From Pseudomonadaceae bacterium (GTDB lineage Bacteria; Pseudomonadota; Gammaproteobacteria; Pseudomonadales; Azotimanducaceae), in assembly GCA_024743175.1 (NCBI GenBank), contig JANSXA010000002.1, positions 496,001-560,000 on the forward strand: a DNA stretch of 64,000 bases. The letters are read 5' to 3'. The translations under genes and the position numbers were made by a program. Shown one piece after another: positions 9,110 through 18,358 of the stretch (its first letter is position 1; each line of letters starts with the position of its first letter). A model generated the notes under the pieces. The model had not been told where the DNA came from. It did no database searches and saw only the letters and a program-made list of their open reading frames with translations.

Positions 9110-9188
9110 AACGCACAACGCAAGTCAGGCCTTCAGCTTCTGTTCAGCCGCACTGGGTTAGAGCCTGCAGTTGAATCAGGTGGGCACC

Positions 9189-9512
9189 TTATGGCACATC
9201 ACGCTCTGCCGGTGGCCACGGAAAGTCTTCAGGCGCATTCAACGACGTGGTGACAAATGTGTTCCACAGATCAACCGCCGCCCTCGCCTGGGCCTGATGC
9301 TCGCGTGCAGCAGCCTCGTGACGCTGCATCGCCGCATTCACACAGGCCTGAAACCCATCAATTTCCGCTAAAAACTCCGCCCAGAGCCTGTCGTTTGAAT
9401 CATCAACAGGACGCACCGGGGCTGAACAGTTGTGGGCCATAGGTTCATGAGCGTACGCCGGACTCATACATATCATCAGCAAGACAATGAGCATCCAGTA
9501 AACGTTAGGCAT
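9189..9512 (-). CDS. Small exported protein of unknown function
   Basis: 107 residues from ATG 9512, which has an excellent AGGAGG seven to eight bases upstream; an upstream in-frame start at 9551 is therefore unlikely. A signal peptide (VYWMLIVLLMICMSPAYA) precedes a mature part of about 87 residues with two cysteines (HNCSAP and QACVNA) that could form a disulfide. A long amphipathic Ala/Gln/Glu-rich helix (residues 55-80) and a Pro/Trp-rich tail (FPWPP) follow. I do not recognise the family. It is probably periplasmic. Confidence 0.7.
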   Translation of the reverse strand: MPNVYWMLIVLLMICMSPAYAHEPMAHNCSAPVRPVDDSNDRLWAEFLAEIDGFQACVNAAMQRHEAAAREHQAQARAAVDLWNTFVTTSLNAPEDFPWPPAERDVP

Positions 9513-9607
9513 GTTGAAATCCTCCTGCGCAGGATCGTAGTCACATGGCACTGTAAAGCGAAGGGCTTTAAGATCTGTGCACTGACTAACAGTTTAGAGG
9601 TATAGAA

Positions 9608-10156
9608 GTGGCAGAGCAGTTTAGCGCCTTTACAGACGAACAGGCCAAATGGATAGAAAAACAGCCTATGTTTTTTGTCGCAACCGCGGCCCGGGATGGT
9701 CGGGTAAATTTATCACCCAAAGGCCAGACCAGCTTGAAGGTTATTGATGGCAATACCCTGCTGTGGATGAATCTCACTGGCAGCGGCAATGAAACGGCTG
9801 CTCATCTGCTCGATGTTAATCGCATTACCCTGATGTGGTGCGCTTTTGAGGGACCACCTCAGATACTGCGGGCGTATGGCACTGCAACAATCATCCACCC
9901 GAACGATGAACAATGGGCATCATGCACAGAAGTCATCCCGGCACCTGTGGGTGCCCGTCAGTATTTTTCCGTTGCTGTTGAGATGGTCCAGACATCCTGC
10001 GGTTACGCGGTGCCTCTGATGGCTTTTGAAGAGGAGCGCAAGGTTTTAACGATGTGGTCAGAGAAACGGGGACAGAGCGGTATTGAAGAATACTGGCAGG
10101 AAAAGAATCGGGTCAGTATCGACGGCTTTCCCACCGGTATGCCGGAAAACAGCTAG
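9608..10156 (+). CDS. Pyridoxamine 5'-phosphate oxidase-family (FMN-binding split barrel) protein
   Basis: 182 residues from GTG 9608, with AGAGG about seven bases upstream. The sequence ATAARDGRVNLSPKG near residues 25-40 and the NRITLMWCAFEGPPQILR segment are typical of PPOX-fold proteins that bind FMN or F420. It is probably a flavin-dependent oxidoreductase rather than true PdxH, because the length and substrate-site residues differ. The stop codon overlaps that of the convergent amidase by 4 bases. Confidence 0.8.
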   Translation: MAEQFSAFTDEQAKWIEKQPMFFVATAARDGRVNLSPKGQTSLKVIDGNTLLWMNLTGSGNETAAHLLDVNRITLMWCAFEGPPQILRAYGTATIIHPNDEQWASCTEVIPAPVGARQYFSVAVEMVQTSCGYAVPLMAFEEERKVLTMWSEKRGQSGIEEYWQEKNRVSIDGFPTGMPENS

Positions 10157-11562
10157 TCGGGTGGATGCGGCATGGTGCCCTGGACGTGCTCGTAAGCTGA
10201 TCCAAGAGTGATCAGCTGCTGTTCATGCAGCGATTTACCCATGAGCTGAAAGCTCAACGGTAGGCCTTGTGCATCAAGCCCGGCAGGTAACGTCAGTGTC
10301 GGGTGACCGGAATAATCTGATGGCGCGGTGAAGTTGATGAACGCAGCCCGGCTGTCATCTTCGGCAACTACAGAATCCATCTGAGCGACAGTTGGAACCG
10401 GCCCGGTCATGTTGGGAAAGATCATCACATCTACGTCTTCGAACAGGCGGTCGAGTTTGGCTCGAAAGGTATCGCGCAACACCTGCAATGCCTGATATTC
10501 ACTGCTGGCCACTGCACGTCCCATCTCCAACAGGCCTGCTAACACCGGGCCGTAGAGCGCTTTGTGCGCCGGATACAGGTCTGCATGTGCCTGAGCACAC
10601 TCAACAGCACAGGTCACACCCCAGCCATCAACGAGCAGTCGATACTCCGACGGCATCGTTACTTCTTTGATCTGCACACCTGAAGCTTCAAACTGCTGAC
10701 AGGCGCGCTCAACAGTGGCCACAATTTCCGGGGCCACTCCTTCACGTACATAGCTCCAGTCGACACCAATACGGGTATTCCGCAGAGAACCCTGCAAGAA
10801 CTGCAGATAGTTCGGTACAGGCACATCAAGGGCGCTTGAATCATTGGCATCAGCACCCGCAATAACCCCCAGCATGCGCGCCGCATCTTCGACTGAACGT
10901 GTCATCGGGCCTATATGATCAAGGCTGTGGGCCAGTGCAAACGCGCCATAGCGGCTGACCCGACCATAGGTGGGTTTCAAACCGACCAGACCGCAGCTGG
11001 CACTGGGGAAGCGAATACTGCCGCCGGTATCTGACCCCAGCGCCCCAAAAGCAAGCCCTGCAGCCACCGCTGCGCCGGAACCCGAGGACGAAACGCCAGG
11101 CCAGTAGGCTGTGTTCCAGGGATTTTTAGGTGGGTCAATAGAGGGGTGATGTGCGCCAAAGGCGCCTTCAGTTAACTGGGTTTTGCCGATAATCACAGCC
11201 CCTGCTTCGCGCAGGCGACTCACTACAGTGGCATCATAATCCGGCACAAAATCCGCCATCACCCGGGTACCACTGGCGGTCTCAACCCCTTGTGTAAACA
11301 GCAGATCTTTAATGGCTATGGGCACGCCGTGTAACGCACCTAACCGATCCCCACGACGCTGCATGTCATCAAGTGCGCGGGCCTGTTGCAGAGCAGACTC
11401 GTTGAGAACTCTGACATAACTTTTCAGCGTCTCATCGCGGGATGTGATGCGATCCAGCATGTATTGGGTGAGCCGTTCTGCGCTGAGGGCGCCACTTTTT
11501 GTCTGCCGTACAATTTGCGATATCGTCTGGAAATGCAGGGGCTGAGATTCAAGTTCAGTCAT
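10153..11562 (-). CDS. Amidase (amidase signature family)
   Basis: 469 residues with the complete amidase-signature triad: Lys85 (AIKDLL), cis-Ser158 and nucleophile Ser182 (SDTGGSIR). It hydrolyses a carboxylic amide. It is last in a minus-strand set with an FAD-linked oxidase (33-base gap) and a BCCT carrier, so the natural substrate may be the amide of an imported, oxidised solute. There is no signal peptide, so it should be cytosolic. GatA function is unlikely, because no gatB or gatC neighbours are present. Confidence 0.88.
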   Translation of the reverse strand: MTELESQPLHFQTISQIVRQTKSGALSAERLTQYMLDRITSRDETLKSYVRVLNESALQQARALDDMQRRGDRLGALHGVPIAIKDLLFTQGVETASGTRVMADFVPDYDATVVSRLREAGAVIIGKTQLTEGAFGAHHPSIDPPKNPWNTAYWPGVSSSGSGAAVAAGLAFGALGSDTGGSIRFPSASCGLVGLKPTYGRVSRYGAFALAHSLDHIGPMTRSVEDAARMLGVIAGADANDSSALDVPVPNYLQFLQGSLRNTRIGVDWSYVREGVAPEIVATVERACQQFEASGVQIKEVTMPSEYRLLVDGWGVTCAVECAQAHADLYPAHKALYGPVLAGLLEMGRAVASSEYQALQVLRDTFRAKLDRLFEDVDVMIFPNMTGPVPTVAQMDSVVAEDDSRAAFINFTAPSDYSGHPTLTLPAGLDAQGLPLSFQLMGKSLHEQQLITLGSAYEHVQGTMPHPPD

Positions 11563-11594
11563 GGAGAAACGCCTGTTGAGCTTGTTGGTCAGAG

Positions 11595-12995
11595 TTACAG
11601 ATCAAATACCTTTCCCGGGTTGAGCAAACCCTGGGGATCCAGCGCTTTTTTCAATGTTCGCATCAGTTCAATTTCAGCAGGGCTACGACTGAATGGCAGA
11701 TAGGCTTTCTTTTCTAAACCGATACCATGTTCCGCAGACACCGAACCGCCAATGTCGCGCAGAGGTTCGTAAACACAGCGCTCTACACTCTGGCGCGCCT
11801 GTGCCGAGCCATCTCCCACGCTGATAACAAAATGCAGATTGCCATCTCCCATGTGACCGAGGGTGAAATTTCTCACGTCGGCAAACTTGTCAGACAAGCC
11901 ACGGCCCACCTGCTGCACATAGTCTTCCATCAGCGGAATACGCAACGACACATCAAACACAAATACTGGTGCATATTGAAACGCCTGCTCAACATCATCC
12001 CGCAAGGCCCAGATCTGCAACCTCTGCGCCTCAGATTGTGCAAGTACGGCATCTTCGATCAGACCTTTTGTGAAAGCAGACTCCAACGCATTCTGCATGA
12101 CCTCATCTCGAGCACCAATTGCTTCCACCAGCACATAATAGGGGTAGTGTGACGGCAAAGGCGCAGTATTTTTTGCAGGTGGATTTGTCACAAGATCATA
12201 AAAGTTCTGCCACATCACCTCAAACGCAGAGAGATGCCCGGCCAGCTCAGTGTCCATGTGTTGCAGGAACTTAACCAGATGATTGAAGCTGCTGACGCCG
12301 GCGAGCATTGTGGGTTGCTGTGTCACAAGCGGTCGCGTGCGCAAGACGGCCCGCGTAATAATACCCAGGGTACCTTCGCTGCCGATAAACAGCTGTTTTA
12401 AATCATAGCCCGCGTTATTTTTGATCATCTGATTCATTGAACTGATGACCGTGCCATCAGCCAGAACTGCTTCCAGACCCAGCACCATATCTCTGGTCAT
12501 GCCATAACGAATGACCCGATTACCGCCTGCATTGGTGGACAGATTCCCACCCAGCGTGCATGACCCTCGCCCGCCCAGATCCAGCGGAAACATCAGGCCA
12601 TGTTGGGCAACCTCTTCCTGCAGCGTCTGCAGGACAACGCCTGCCTGGACAATGACGGTGCGTTCGAGCGGATTGATCTGCTCAATGGTGCGCATTCTTT
12701 CCAACGACAGCACAATATCGTCCGGGTTGGTCAACGCACCTTCAACCAGCCCGGTCAAGCCGCCCTGGGTAACCACACTCTGTCCGTGAGCGTGGCAGAC
12801 AGACAAGGCAAGACTGACTTCTTCGGTGCTTTGAGGTCGCACCAGTACCCGAGCTGCAACGGTGTCGCTGCGCCAGATACCCGCACTTCGGGATGTCACA
12901 TCACTATCCAGCAGAACACACCCTGCTGGCAGTTTTGCCTGCAGTTCCTGGACCACCGGCCGGCTTTGGCTCTCAGAGGTTGCTGCTTCAGACAT
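11595..12995 (-). CDS. FAD-binding oxidase/dehydrogenase (GlcD / D-lactate dehydrogenase type)
   Basis: 466 residues of the vanillyl-alcohol-oxidase superfamily. The FAD-binding N-terminal half includes VVTQGGLTGLVEGA and the Gly-rich segment GGRGSCTLGGNLSTNAGG. The C-terminal half has GHMGDGNLHF (the conserved His/Asn active-site segment) and SVSAEHGIGLEKK. These motifs are characteristic of D-2-hydroxyacid dehydrogenases such as D-lactate, glycolate or D-2-hydroxyglutarate dehydrogenase. It lies 17 bases downstream of the BCCT transporter gene and 32 before the amidase on the same strand. Confidence 0.88.
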   Translation of the reverse strand: MSEAATSESQSRPVVQELQAKLPAGCVLLDSDVTSRSAGIWRSDTVAARVLVRPQSTEEVSLALSVCHAHGQSVVTQGGLTGLVEGALTNPDDIVLSLERMRTIEQINPLERTVIVQAGVVLQTLQEEVAQHGLMFPLDLGGRGSCTLGGNLSTNAGGNRVIRYGMTRDMVLGLEAVLADGTVISSMNQMIKNNAGYDLKQLFIGSEGTLGIITRAVLRTRPLVTQQPTMLAGVSSFNHLVKFLQHMDTELAGHLSAFEVMWQNFYDLVTNPPAKNTAPLPSHYPYYVLVEAIGARDEVMQNALESAFTKGLIEDAVLAQSEAQRLQIWALRDDVEQAFQYAPVFVFDVSLRIPLMEDYVQQVGRGLSDKFADVRNFTLGHMGDGNLHFVISVGDGSAQARQSVERCVYEPLRDIGGSVSAEHGIGLEKKAYLPFSRSPAEIELMRTLKKALDPQGLLNPGKVFDL

Positions 12996-13012
12996 CTCTT
13001 ATCCTCATATAC

Positions 13013-14572
13013 TTAATCAGGTCGGGCGGCCAGATTCTTCCATAATGACCAGCACATCAGAACCATCACAAACATTAGAGGCACGGAAGCAAGCGTCACT
13101 GCTGATTGAAGCGGTCGCAGCCCTCCCATTGCAATCAACACAATGGGTAACAGGCCCAGCAGAACCGCCCAGAAAATTCGATGCTGACGACTCGGGTGTT
13201 GGGTTTCCGGCAGATTACGGGTCACTGTGGTTGCCAGAGTATAAGACGCTGAGTCATAACTGGTGGCGGCAAAAATCACACACACCACGGTAAACAACAA
13301 TATCACCGCGGACGAATTTGGCAGCGTATGCAGAATAGCCAGAATCGCTTCCGGCGCTTTGCCTGCACCTATCATGCCTAACACATCAACTGTGTTGTTC
13401 AGTTCCTGGTAAGCAGCATAGTTACCCAGCACGACAAAAAACACCGTGCATCCTAAAGTGCCAAACCCCAGGCACCCAAGAATGATCTGCCGCATGGTGC
13501 GTCCGCGTGAGATCTTAGCAATAAAGATACCCATAAAAGGCCCCAGCGCCAGCCACCATGCCCAGTAAAAGACGGTCCAGGATTCGACAAAATCAGACGT
13601 TGCCTGAGGATCAGTCCAGGTACTCATGCGCACAAAGTTCTGCAACAACATCCCCAGGGTTTCAAGACCCAGTTCAAGGATAAACAGGGTGGGTCCTGCA
13701 ACCAGCACAATGGCAACCAGCAACATGGCCAGCCACACATTCAGATTGCTTAACCGCTTGATGCCTTTTTCCAGGCCCAACCAGGCGCTCGCACCAAACA
13801 GGATGGTGATGACACCGATCACTATCAGATCCAGAGTGAAACCCAGCGCCGGCCTATCGAGCCCCAGCAGATCGCTGACAAGCGTACCGATCAGCGGTAC
13901 CGCTAAACCAATACCCGTACTGCACGCGCCAACCAGGCCGACAACAAATACCAGGTCAATGATCGGATCTACATATCGACGTAGCGCTGGCTTGATGACA
14001 TCGGCACACGCTTCGCTGAGACGCAAGGTTGACGCGCCTTTTACGTAATAGGCATAACCCATCGCTATACCAGGCAGGCAGTAAAACGCCCAACCGATAA
14101 AACCCCAGTGGAAAATGGGATAGCTGGTCGCCCAGGGGAGAGCAGTTGCGCTTTCAGGCGTTATCCCGAAAGGCGGCGCTATGTAATAGTGAGCCCATTC
14201 GATACTTCCCCAGAACAATACACTGGTACCAATGCCACCGCAGAACAACATTGCGCTCCAGCTGAATGTGGAAAACATGGGCTCACTTTCATCCCGCGCA
14301 AAAACAATATTGCGGTGCCGACCAAATGCCAGTACCAACAGAAAAACAAGCGAGCCTATACCCGCCAGAATATACGCAATGCCAAAATTCTGAGTAAGAA
14401 AAATGAAAGCATCGCCGAGCAGAACTCTGCCTTCTTCAGGATAAAGCGCCAGCGGCAGACACAACGAAACAAGCAGCGCAACACTGCTGAGAAAGACAGG
14501 AATATCAATAGACGCAGCAGGCTGCAGCTGCGTAGAGCGGCTCATAAACATCGCCAAAATCCGTTGGGCCAC
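13013..14572 (-). CDS. BCCT-family transporter (betaine/carnitine/choline type)
   Basis: Up to 519 residues with about twelve membrane segments. The substrate-site region FHWGFIGWAFYCLPG and the segments WAMLFCGGIGTSVLFWGSIEW and FYWAWWLALGPFMGIF match the BCCT family. The annotated start is a GTG without ribosome site; ATG 14551 or 14545 are equally likely and would shorten the N-terminus by 7 or 9 residues. It is the first gene of a minus-strand operon with the FAD oxidase and amidase, and is divergent from a methyltransferase gene. It would import a trimethylammonium or related solute across the inner membrane. Confidence 0.9.
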   Translation of the reverse strand: MAQRILAMFMSRSTQLQPAASIDIPVFLSSVALLVSLCLPLALYPEEGRVLLGDAFIFLTQNFGIAYILAGIGSLVFLLVLAFGRHRNIVFARDESEPMFSTFSWSAMLFCGGIGTSVLFWGSIEWAHYYIAPPFGITPESATALPWATSYPIFHWGFIGWAFYCLPGIAMGYAYYVKGASTLRLSEACADVIKPALRRYVDPIIDLVFVVGLVGACSTGIGLAVPLIGTLVSDLLGLDRPALGFTLDLIVIGVITILFGASAWLGLEKGIKRLSNLNVWLAMLLVAIVLVAGPTLFILELGLETLGMLLQNFVRMSTWTDPQATSDFVESWTVFYWAWWLALGPFMGIFIAKISRGRTMRQIILGCLGFGTLGCTVFFVVLGNYAAYQELNNTVDVLGMIGAGKAPEAILAILHTLPNSSAVILLFTVVCVIFAATSYDSASYTLATTVTRNLPETQHPSRQHRIFWAVLLGLLPIVLIAMGGLRPLQSAVTLASVPLMFVMVLMCWSLWKNLAARPD

Positions 14573-14625
14573 CTACACTATGCACCAGCAAAGTTATTGC
14601 AAGCCCAATTGTGGCTGGATATTTG

Positions 14626-15198
14626 ATGAGTTTTGATGAGGCGTATTACCAGCGTTACTACCACAACCCGGAAACGCGTGCTGTTTCGCCTGACGAACAG
14701 CAGCGGCAGGTAGCATTTGTCGCGGCTTATCTGCGTTATCTGCAGGTAGATGTCACTTCCATTGTCGATATCGGCTGCGGCATCGGTACATTCCTGAAGA
14801 AATTCAAAAGCGAATTTCCACACGCCGCGTGCCACGCCGTGGAGTTCAGTACCTATTTATGTGACCAGTACGGATGGCAGCATGGCTCTGCAGTCGACGT
14901 CGACACCGCACCTGCTGATCTGGTTGTTTGTAACGACGTCCTGGCCTATCTGGATAAAAAAGACTGCAGAAAAGCCATACAGCATCTCGCCGGTCTCGCA
15001 CAATCTGCGTTGTATCTCAGCGTGATGACCAGCGAAGATATGGCTACTGTCGACACGGAACTCAGTGATATGCAGCAGCAACCGCGTTCGTTTCGCTGGT
15101 ACCGCAAGCACCTCGACCCCCACTTTCAGAGTGTGGGTGGTGGTCTGTTTATAAAAAGGCCGCTCGCCATTTCGCTGTGGCGCCTGGAACACACTTAG
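14626..15198 (+). CDS. Class I SAM-dependent methyltransferase
   Basis: 190 residues from ATG 14626; a GTG at 14611 would add five. Motif I is VDIGCGIGTFLKKF (residues about 50-63), the acidic end of strand 2 is HAVEFS, and motif IV is DLVVCNDVLAYL. The N-terminus is rich in tyrosine (YYQRYYHNPETR). It is a small soluble methyltransferase whose substrate is not evident. It begins a plus-strand gene set: an amidase start follows 10 bases after its stop. Confidence 0.85.
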   Translation: MSFDEAYYQRYYHNPETRAVSPDEQQRQVAFVAAYLRYLQVDVTSIVDIGCGIGTFLKKFKSEFPHAACHAVEFSTYLCDQYGWQHGSAVDVDTAPADLVVCNDVLAYLDKKDCRKAIQHLAGLAQSALYLSVMTSEDMATVDTELSDMQQQPRSFRWYRKHLDPHFQSVGGGLFIKRPLAISLWRLEHT

Positions 15199-15208
15199 GA
15201 GGCGCCTT

Positions 15209-16627
15209 GTGCCAGTAGAAAACGCTTTAAAATTATGCAGAGACCTGCAACGCGGTGATGTCTCTGCGGAAGAAGTCATGCAACAGACCTACGCACGCAT
15301 TGACAGCATTAACCCACAGGTTAACGCGTTGGTTAACTTATTAACTTCTGAAGAGGCTCTGGCATTGGCCCGAGCAGCTGACAAAGTTCCTGTCGCGCAG
15401 CGAGGTCCCCTGCACGGCCTGCCCATGGCGACCAAAGATGCGGTTGATGTTGCTGGTTTTCCTACCACAAAGGGCTTTGCACCCTGGGCGAACAATATTG
15501 CCCGCAAAGATGACAGCCAGGCTGCACGCCTGCGCAACGCCGGGGCCGTGTTTATCGGTCACAGCAACATGCCGGAATTTGGCCTGGGTTCAAATACGTT
15601 CAACAGCCTGTTTGGTCAGACGCTGAATCCCTATGATCTGGAGAAAACCTGCGGCGGCAGCAGTGGTGGCGCTGCAGTTGCGTTAGCTACGCGCATGCTG
15701 CTGCTGGCGGACGGCAGTGATATGGGTGGCTCGCTGCGCAATCCGGCCAGCTTCTGCAATGTCGTTGGTCTACGTCCTTCCATCGGACGCACGCCTAAAG
15801 GCGACGGATTTGGCTGGTTAGGAAGATTGACCACGACCGGCCCTATGGCCACAAACGTTGCAGACACTGCGCTGCTGTTTTCGGTGCAGGCCGGTCCAGA
15901 TGCATCAGATCCACTCACGCTTGATGAACCTGGACATGCTTTTCTCGACGCGCTGCAGCCCCATCAGGATTTAAAAGGCTTACGTATCGCTTACTGTCCA
16001 AGCATTGGAGATGCACCGGTTGAGCCTGCGGTTGCCTCGATCATTGCAACCGCCGCTGACACGCTGGCAAACCTTGGCGCCGAGGTGGTCGAAACACGCC
16101 CGCCGCTGGATCAGGCGATGGGGGTTTTTCAGATCATGCGGGCCGCTGTGCTTGCCAGCTTGGGACATTCACTGAATCTGACACTGCCGGATTGGAAATC
16201 CAAAGCGAAGCCCACTGCGGTATGGAACATTGAGAAGGGACTTGCATTAAGCGCCGCTGATATTTACGCCGCTGAACTGAGGCGCACGCGGATCTATGCC
16301 GACTGCGTTGAATTCTTCAGTGATTTTGACGCGCTTATCCTGCCTGCAGCCCAGGTTGCCCCGTTTGACAGAAACATTGAGTGGATTGAAGAAATCAATG
16401 GTACGCCTATGGACACCTATATCGACTGGATGACGGTGTGTTGTGCGGTAACCGTCACGGGCCTGCCCGCCCTTTCTGTCCCCGCCGGTTTTACTGCAGA
16501 GGGTCTGCCCGTAGGTCTGCAGATTGTCGGTAAACCTCGCGGCGATTTAGCGCTGCTTAAACTGGCTCACTGTTACGAACAGGCCACATTGTTTTATCAG
16601 CAGACACCGCCGGTTTGCGCTATATGA
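15209..16627 (+). CDS. Amidase (amidase signature family), second copy
   Basis: 472 residues from GTG 15209, preceded by GGAGGC. The triad is Lys76 (ATKDAV), Ser151 (GGSSGG) and Ser175 (SDMGGSLR). Ser151 and Ser175 are 24 residues apart, as in the other amidase here (158/182). The rest differs considerably from the amidase at 10153-11562, so this is a distant paralogue and not a recent duplication. The stop overlaps the start of the PIG-L gene (ATGA), implying coupled translation. Confidence 0.9.
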   Translation: MPVENALKLCRDLQRGDVSAEEVMQQTYARIDSINPQVNALVNLLTSEEALALARAADKVPVAQRGPLHGLPMATKDAVDVAGFPTTKGFAPWANNIARKDDSQAARLRNAGAVFIGHSNMPEFGLGSNTFNSLFGQTLNPYDLEKTCGGSSGGAAVALATRMLLLADGSDMGGSLRNPASFCNVVGLRPSIGRTPKGDGFGWLGRLTTTGPMATNVADTALLFSVQAGPDASDPLTLDEPGHAFLDALQPHQDLKGLRIAYCPSIGDAPVEPAVASIIATAADTLANLGAEVVETRPPLDQAMGVFQIMRAAVLASLGHSLNLTLPDWKSKAKPTAVWNIEKGLALSAADIYAAELRRTRIYADCVEFFSDFDALILPAAQVAPFDRNIEWIEEINGTPMDTYIDWMTVCCAVTVTGLPALSVPAGFTAEGLPVGLQIVGKPRGDLALLKLAHCYEQATLFYQQTPPVCAI

Positions 16628-17472
16628 CCACGCCAGCAGAAACAGTCACCGAGCGGAAACGACTGATGGTGATCACCGCCCATCCGGACGATGCTGAATT
16701 CAACGCCGGCGGCCTGATGCTGAAGTGGGCCAGCGCCGAGCAGGATGTGCTGATCCTGTGCCTGACTGATGGTTCCGCAGGTCACCACAAGCTGGCGATC
16801 GAAGATCTGGCAGGTATCCGCCAGGAAGAAGCCCGCAATGCTGCTGATCTGCTGGGCGCAAAAGTCGTCATCTGGGACGTGCGCGATGGCGAGCTCGAAG
16901 CCAGCATCAGTTTACGCAAACAACTCATCGGCGACATACGGGCATTCAAACCGGACCTGATTCTGACCCATCGCACTGCAGACTATCATCCGGATCACCG
17001 CGCCTGCGCACAGCTGGTGATGGATGCCTGCTATATGCTGCAGGTGCCAAACATCGCACCTGCTTACCCTGCACTGCAAAGTATTCCACCGGTTCTGCTG
17101 TTTGCAGATCGCTTCCAATACCCTCGAGCGTTCCAGCCGGACTGGTTATGCGATACCAGCGATGTGATCAGCGGTGTGATAGAACTGCTACACTGCCATG
17201 TCAGCCAGGTCTATGAATGGTTACCTTATACACAAGGAATAGAGGTGCCTGAGCACAACCGACGACAATGGCTGCGCCAATGGTACAGTCGGCGACCCCG
17301 GAGCATTGCGAGGAGATTTGCACACTCGGGTGTGGAAGCCGCTGAGGCTTTTGAGCTGTCCGAATACGGCGGTGCCTTTGAGCCCGAACGGTTCGACTTT
17401 ATTTCACTGCAAAAGCCCGCATCTCAATCAACAGAACAATCATCAGAAGACAGTTTAAAAAACAAGCCATGA
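16624..17472 (+). CDS. PIG-L family deacetylase
   Basis: 282 residues from ATG 16624, which overlaps the amidase stop in ATGA; an in-frame TTG at 16615 is less likely. The zinc-binding signature AHPDDAEFNAGG (His20, Asp22, Asp23) and the second motif HRTADYHPDHRAC (His and Asp ligands) are complete. The family removes acetyl groups from N-acetylglucosamine-type amino sugars or their conjugates. The last 35 residues are Ser/Gln-rich and probably disordered. The next gene overlaps by 4 bases. Confidence 0.88.
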   Translation: MTTPAETVTERKRLMVITAHPDDAEFNAGGLMLKWASAEQDVLILCLTDGSAGHHKLAIEDLAGIRQEEARNAADLLGAKVVIWDVRDGELEASISLRKQLIGDIRAFKPDLILTHRTADYHPDHRACAQLVMDACYMLQVPNIAPAYPALQSIPPVLLFADRFQYPRAFQPDWLCDTSDVISGVIELLHCHVSQVYEWLPYTQGIEVPEHNRRQWLRQWYSRRPRSIARRFAHSGVEAAEAFELSEYGGAFEPERFDFISLQKPASQSTEQSSEDSLKNKP

Positions 17473-17936
17473 CAGAGCCCAAACTACCGCCACTTTATTC
17501 CCTGACCCAGATCGGGATCGCCACCTTTCTGGGTTCCTCCCTGGCGGCCGGTTACATGCTGGCCAGCAACTACGCTGCGCTTGGCCAGCGCCGCATGGCA
17601 ATGTACAGCTTATGGGGTAGTCTGGGATTGGTCCTGGCCTTTATTTTATTGCCCGGACAATTGAGCGCCAGCGCACCCATCGCCATTGCCATCATGATCG
17701 GTCAGGTGGTGCTGGTGCTGGCCATTGCCAACAAACTGCAAGGGCCCATGTTTGCCAGCTTCGAGGAAATGGGCGGACAGTATTTCCCCATCTGGCGCAC
17801 TGTTGTTGTCGGCATTGGCGCATCTTTTGTACTTGTGTTTGTCTGGGTTCTGTTTGCCAGCCTGTTCGGCGGGGATCTGGCGCAAACACCCATACCTGCA
17901 AATGAAACGACTCTGGGACCTGCGTCGACGCTGTGA
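17469..17936 (+). CDS. Small integral membrane protein of unknown function
   Basis: 155 residues with four hydrophobic stretches: about 12-32, 45-63, 68-90 and 108-135. The start ATG overlaps the deacetylase stop, and the next gene's GTG overlaps its own stop, so it sits inside a tightly coupled set. No cysteines, catalytic motifs or recognised domain. The N-terminus (TEPKLPPLYS) is probably cytosolic. It may anchor or partner one of the neighbouring enzymes, but that is inference from position only. Confidence 0.75.
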   Translation: MTEPKLPPLYSLTQIGIATFLGSSLAAGYMLASNYAALGQRRMAMYSLWGSLGLVLAFILLPGQLSASAPIAIAIMIGQVVLVLAIANKLQGPMFASFEEMGGQYFPIWRTVVVGIGASFVLVFVWVLFASLFGGDLAQTPIPANETTLGPASTL

Positions 17937-18349
17937 GATTTCGCAGTCGCTATAAAACCGCGCGCTGTGTGCTGCGTTTTGAAGACCAGTTTCTGCTGGC
18001 CATTCACTCCAGCTTCCGGGCGCGCAGCCACAAACGCTGGGGGTTACCCGGTGGCAACATAGAGCGTGGCGAAGCACCGGCAGATGCCGTGCGCCGTGAG
18101 CTGGAAGAAGAACTGGAACTCTATCTGACCGACCTCACTGAAATTGGCGCCTATCACTACAAAGGCAATGACCATATGGTTTATGGCGCCGACGTGGATT
18201 ATCGAATATCAGCTTACGACGATACCGAACTGTTAGACCTGAACTGGTTTGACATGCGCCGGCTGCAGACTCTGGATATCGAGCGCAAGTTACATGCGGG
18301 ATATGAGCTACAGGCGGTACGGCAGTTTATCGCTCTGCATGACTACTGA
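17933..18349 (+). CDS. NUDIX hydrolase
   Basis: 138 residues from GTG 17933, which overlaps the preceding stop. The NUDIX box is GNIERGEAPADAVRRELEEE: Gly, then five residues, Glu, seven residues, Arg-Glu, then Glu-Glu. The Gly usually near the end of the box is Glu here. The metal-binding glutamates are all present, so hydrolysis of a nucleoside-diphosphate-linked compound is likely. It is the last gene of the methyltransferase-amidase-deacetylase set. Confidence 0.88.
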   Translation: MRFRSRYKTARCVLRFEDQFLLAIHSSFRARSHKRWGLPGGNIERGEAPADAVRRELEEELELYLTDLTEIGAYHYKGNDHMVYGADVDYRISAYDDTELLDLNWFDMRRLQTLDIERKLHAGYELQAVRQFIALHDY

Positions 18350-18358
18350 CAAAAAACA

